Part shown: positions 62,351-64,000 of the stretch, piece by piece
Layout: each line of letters opens with the position of its first letter
Numbering within the stretch: the first letter of the stretch is position 1
NCBI RefSeq assembly: GCF_018271995.1
Contig: NZ_JAGUCO010000006.1
Location: 62,001 to 126,000 of the forward strand
DNA: 64,000 nucleotides
DNA from: Carboxylicivirga linearis
GTDB taxonomy: Bacteria; Bacteroidota; Bacteroidia; Bacteroidales; Marinilabiliaceae
Direction of reading: 5' to 3'
Position numbers and translations under genes: made by a program
Notes under the pieces: model-generated
Told to the model about the DNA's origin: nothing
Seen by the model: the letters and a program-made list of their open reading frames with translations, nothing else
The model's database searches: none

Positions 62351-64000
62351 GTGGGGAAAAGATTAAGCTATACTTGGGCAGTGTTATTGTTGATGACAAG
62401 CGTTACCATTCAATCTGTTACTGGCCAAAAGTCAGTAGTATTGAAGGGTACAGTAATATCATCCGACGGAGTAACGCTTCCGGGAGTTAATATAGTACTG
62501 AAAGGTACCGAATTTGGGACTGTTACTAATTTTGATGGCAACTTTGAAATACAAAACACACCGACTGGGAACTACATTATTTTAGCCAGCTACATGGGCT
62601 ATGAATCATATGCATCTCCTATTCAGATCAACAACCAGAGTTCTAACTCAATAAATATTGTTCTTAATGAAAAAACATACAAGATAGGAGATATAGAAGT
62701 AACTGGTAAATCGGTAGTTTCTCAAATTAACGAACAAGCTTATTCGGTTACTTCTGTGTCAACCGAAGATCTCTTTAACAGCACCGCCAATGCTAAAGAA
62801 ATTTTAAATAAAGTACCAGGAGTACGTATCACTGAAGAAGGTGGCTTAGGGTCGAATATAAATTTCACTATTAATGGTTTTTCGGGCGATCAGGTGAAAT
62901 TTTTCATGGATGGGCTACCCATGGATAATTTCGGTTCATCTTTAAGTATGGCTGATATACCGGTGAATATGATTGAAAGAATAGATGTTTACAAAGGTGT
63001 TGTACCCGTTTGGTTAGGCACCGATGCACTGGGTGGAGCCGTGAACATCATCACCAATAAAAAACAAAATTTCCTTGATCTATCCTACTCTTACGGTTCA
63101 TTTAATACACATAAGGCTTCTGTTAACTTTGCCCGCACTAATACAGAGAACGGCTTTACCATCAGAGGAAATGCCTTTCTTAATTACTCTGACAATAACT
63201 ACAAGGTGTGGGTTCCCATTACCAACAGTGACAATGTCATAGTTGACACCGCTGACGTTGAACGCTTTCATGACAGATACAGATCTGGAACCATTAAGAT
63301 TGAAACAGGCTTGGTTGATAAATCCTATGCTGATAACATTTTAATTGGACTGATTGTCTCAGCAAATGATAAACAGGTTCAACATGGTGCTACCATGGCC
63401 ACAGTTTATGGTGGAATTGTGCAAAACAGCAAATCGCTTATCCCAACATTTAGGTATAGCAAAAAAAATTTATTCACCGATGGATTGGATATAAGTCTGT
63501 ATAGTGCAGTTAACATCAATCAATCTCAGGTGATTGATACTTTAAGCGGAATACGTTACAATTGGCTGGGTGAAGCTTTTAAGATAGAAGGAAGTACCGA
63601 TGGGGAGAACTCAAGAACCTTAACCACATTGGACGACATGGAATTTTTGAGTCAGTTTAACACCAGTTACGCTTTCAACCCCCTTCATTCTTTGGCATTA
63701 AATTATTCTTATAATTATTTCGAACGGGAATCCTTTGATGAGGAGAATCCCGATTACTTACCCAACCAGTTTCAGCGTTCGCTGAACAAGCATGTAGTTG
63801 GTTTAGCTTACAAGCTCGATGCCACTGAAAAATGGACAACCACAGCATTCGCAAAGCTCTTTCATTTAAAGGCACAAACCTCAAAACTATTTGATTTTGG
63901 ATTGGATACACAACGTACAGAAGCTGTTGAATCGGATCAAACTAAGGTAGGATATGGAATCGCCTCTTCCTATTTTCTATTGCCTAAGTTACAGCTAAAA
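62351..64000 (+). CDS. TonB-dependent outer-membrane receptor, N-terminal part (cut by window edge)
   Basis: The frame is open from a GTG at 62351 to the window end (550 codons). The GTG is used because an in-frame stop lies upstream, the next ATG (62392) would cut the hydrophobic signal segment, and TTAAGGA lies a little upstream. A signal peptide (RLSYTWAVLLLMTSVTIQSV, then TGQ) is followed by a carboxypeptidase-like plug-associated domain (LKGTVISSDGVTLPGVNIVL, then GTEFGT), the TonB-box region, the plug (AKEILNKVPGVRITEEGGLG, then IDVYKGVVPVWLG, and GTDALGGAVNIITNKK) and the first strands of the barrel. It would import a TonB-energised ligand; a SusC-type glycan role is possible but no SusD is in view. 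Confidence 0.9.
   Translation, partial: MGKRLSYTWAVLLLMTSVTIQSVTGQKSVVLKGTVISSDGVTLPGVNIVLKGTEFGTVTNFDGNFEIQNTPTGNYIILASYMGYESYASPIQINNQSSNSINIVLNEKTYKIGDIEVTGKSVVSQINEQAYSVTSVSTEDLFNSTANAKEILNKVPGVRITEEGGLGSNINFTINGFSGDQVKFFMDGLPMDNFGSSLSMADIPVNMIERIDVYKGVVPVWLGTDALGGAVNIITNKKQNFLDLSYSYGSFNTHKASVNFARTNTENGFTIRGNAFLNYSDNNYKVWVPITNSDNVIVDTADVERFHDRYRSGTIKIETGLVDKSYADNILIGLIVSANDKQVQHGATMATVYGGIVQNSKSLIPTFRYSKKNLFTDGLDISLYSAVNINQSQVIDTLSGIRYNWLGEAFKIEGSTDGENSRTLTTLDDMEFLSQFNTSYAFNPLHSLALNYSYNYFERESFDEENPDYLPNQFQRSLNKHVVGLAYKLDATEKWTTTAFAKLFHLKAQTSKLFDFGLDTQRTEAVESDQTKVGYGIASSYFLLPKLQLK

Overview
The window is low-GC DNA from a member of the Bacteroidota, most likely a marine or gut-type Bacteroidales/Marinilabiliales relative (genus not resolved). 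The evidence is: type IX secretion (T9SS) cargo with C-terminal sorting domains and a PorQ homologue, a TonB-dependent receptor with a carboxypeptidase-like plug domain, a two-component-propeller sensor next to an AraC regulator, the families DUF4834, DUF3098 and DUF4349, promoters of the Bacteroidota type (TTTG, 19 bp, TAnnTTTG), and the purH-mreBCD-mrdA-rodA and ftsX-DUF3098-uppP-truB-queA operons. No rRNA, tRNA, CRISPR array, insertion sequence or integrase was seen.

Layout. 1-2.4 kb: 5' part of a propeller sensor gene and an AraC regulator with a degenerate receiver domain. 3-8.3 kb: accessory region with a membrane protein, a DUF4349 lipoprotein, a TIR/deoxyribosyltransferase-like protein behind a terminator-like leader hairpin, a large secreted protein, a decayed gene and structured intergenic DNA. 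8.3-14.8 kb: a 1261-residue secreted polysaccharide lyase with T9SS signal, a LytTR regulator and an S9 peptidase. 15.2-22.6 kb: purH and the rod-shape/peptidoglycan elongation genes. 22.6-37.8 kb: mostly housekeeping: a KamA-like radical SAM enzyme with a structured leader, a pentapeptide protein, an AspT-type exchanger, acylphosphatase, an ECF sigma/anti-sigma pair, PAP2 phosphatase, S41 protease with dCMP deaminase, M14 peptidase, EamA transporter, a YkgJ-type protein, PorQ. 37.7-46.8 kb: NDH-2, a lipid-flippase-like protein, CysH, phosphofructokinase, a universal stress protein and the ftsX-to-queA operon. 47-54.4 kb: a small surface-polysaccharide locus (WecB, GT4, deacetylase-like, Wzx flippase, methyltransferase, ATP-grasp) with genes on both strands and overlapping convergent ends. 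54.6-57.8 kb: a decayed duplicate of the 5' end of ttcA, two T9SS-type genes, then intact ttcA. 57.8-64 kb: DEAD-box helicase, exonuclease, NifX-like protein and partner, small proteins and the start of a TonB-dependent receptor.

Most of the window is ordinary chromosome. The least ordinary signals are: (i) the ttcA 5'-end duplication flanking a gene pair, where many differences between copies are silent, suggesting replacement by a diverged homologue rather than a recent tandem duplication; (ii) the TIR-like gene whose only close upstream sequence is an intrinsic terminator with a possible competing repeat; (iii) the roughly 150-nt structured leader of the KamA-like gene under a consensus promoter; and (iv) a strong terminator between mreB and mreC. 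I did not find a clearly new multi-gene system; the TIR-like locus and the ttcA insertion are the best candidates for follow-up.
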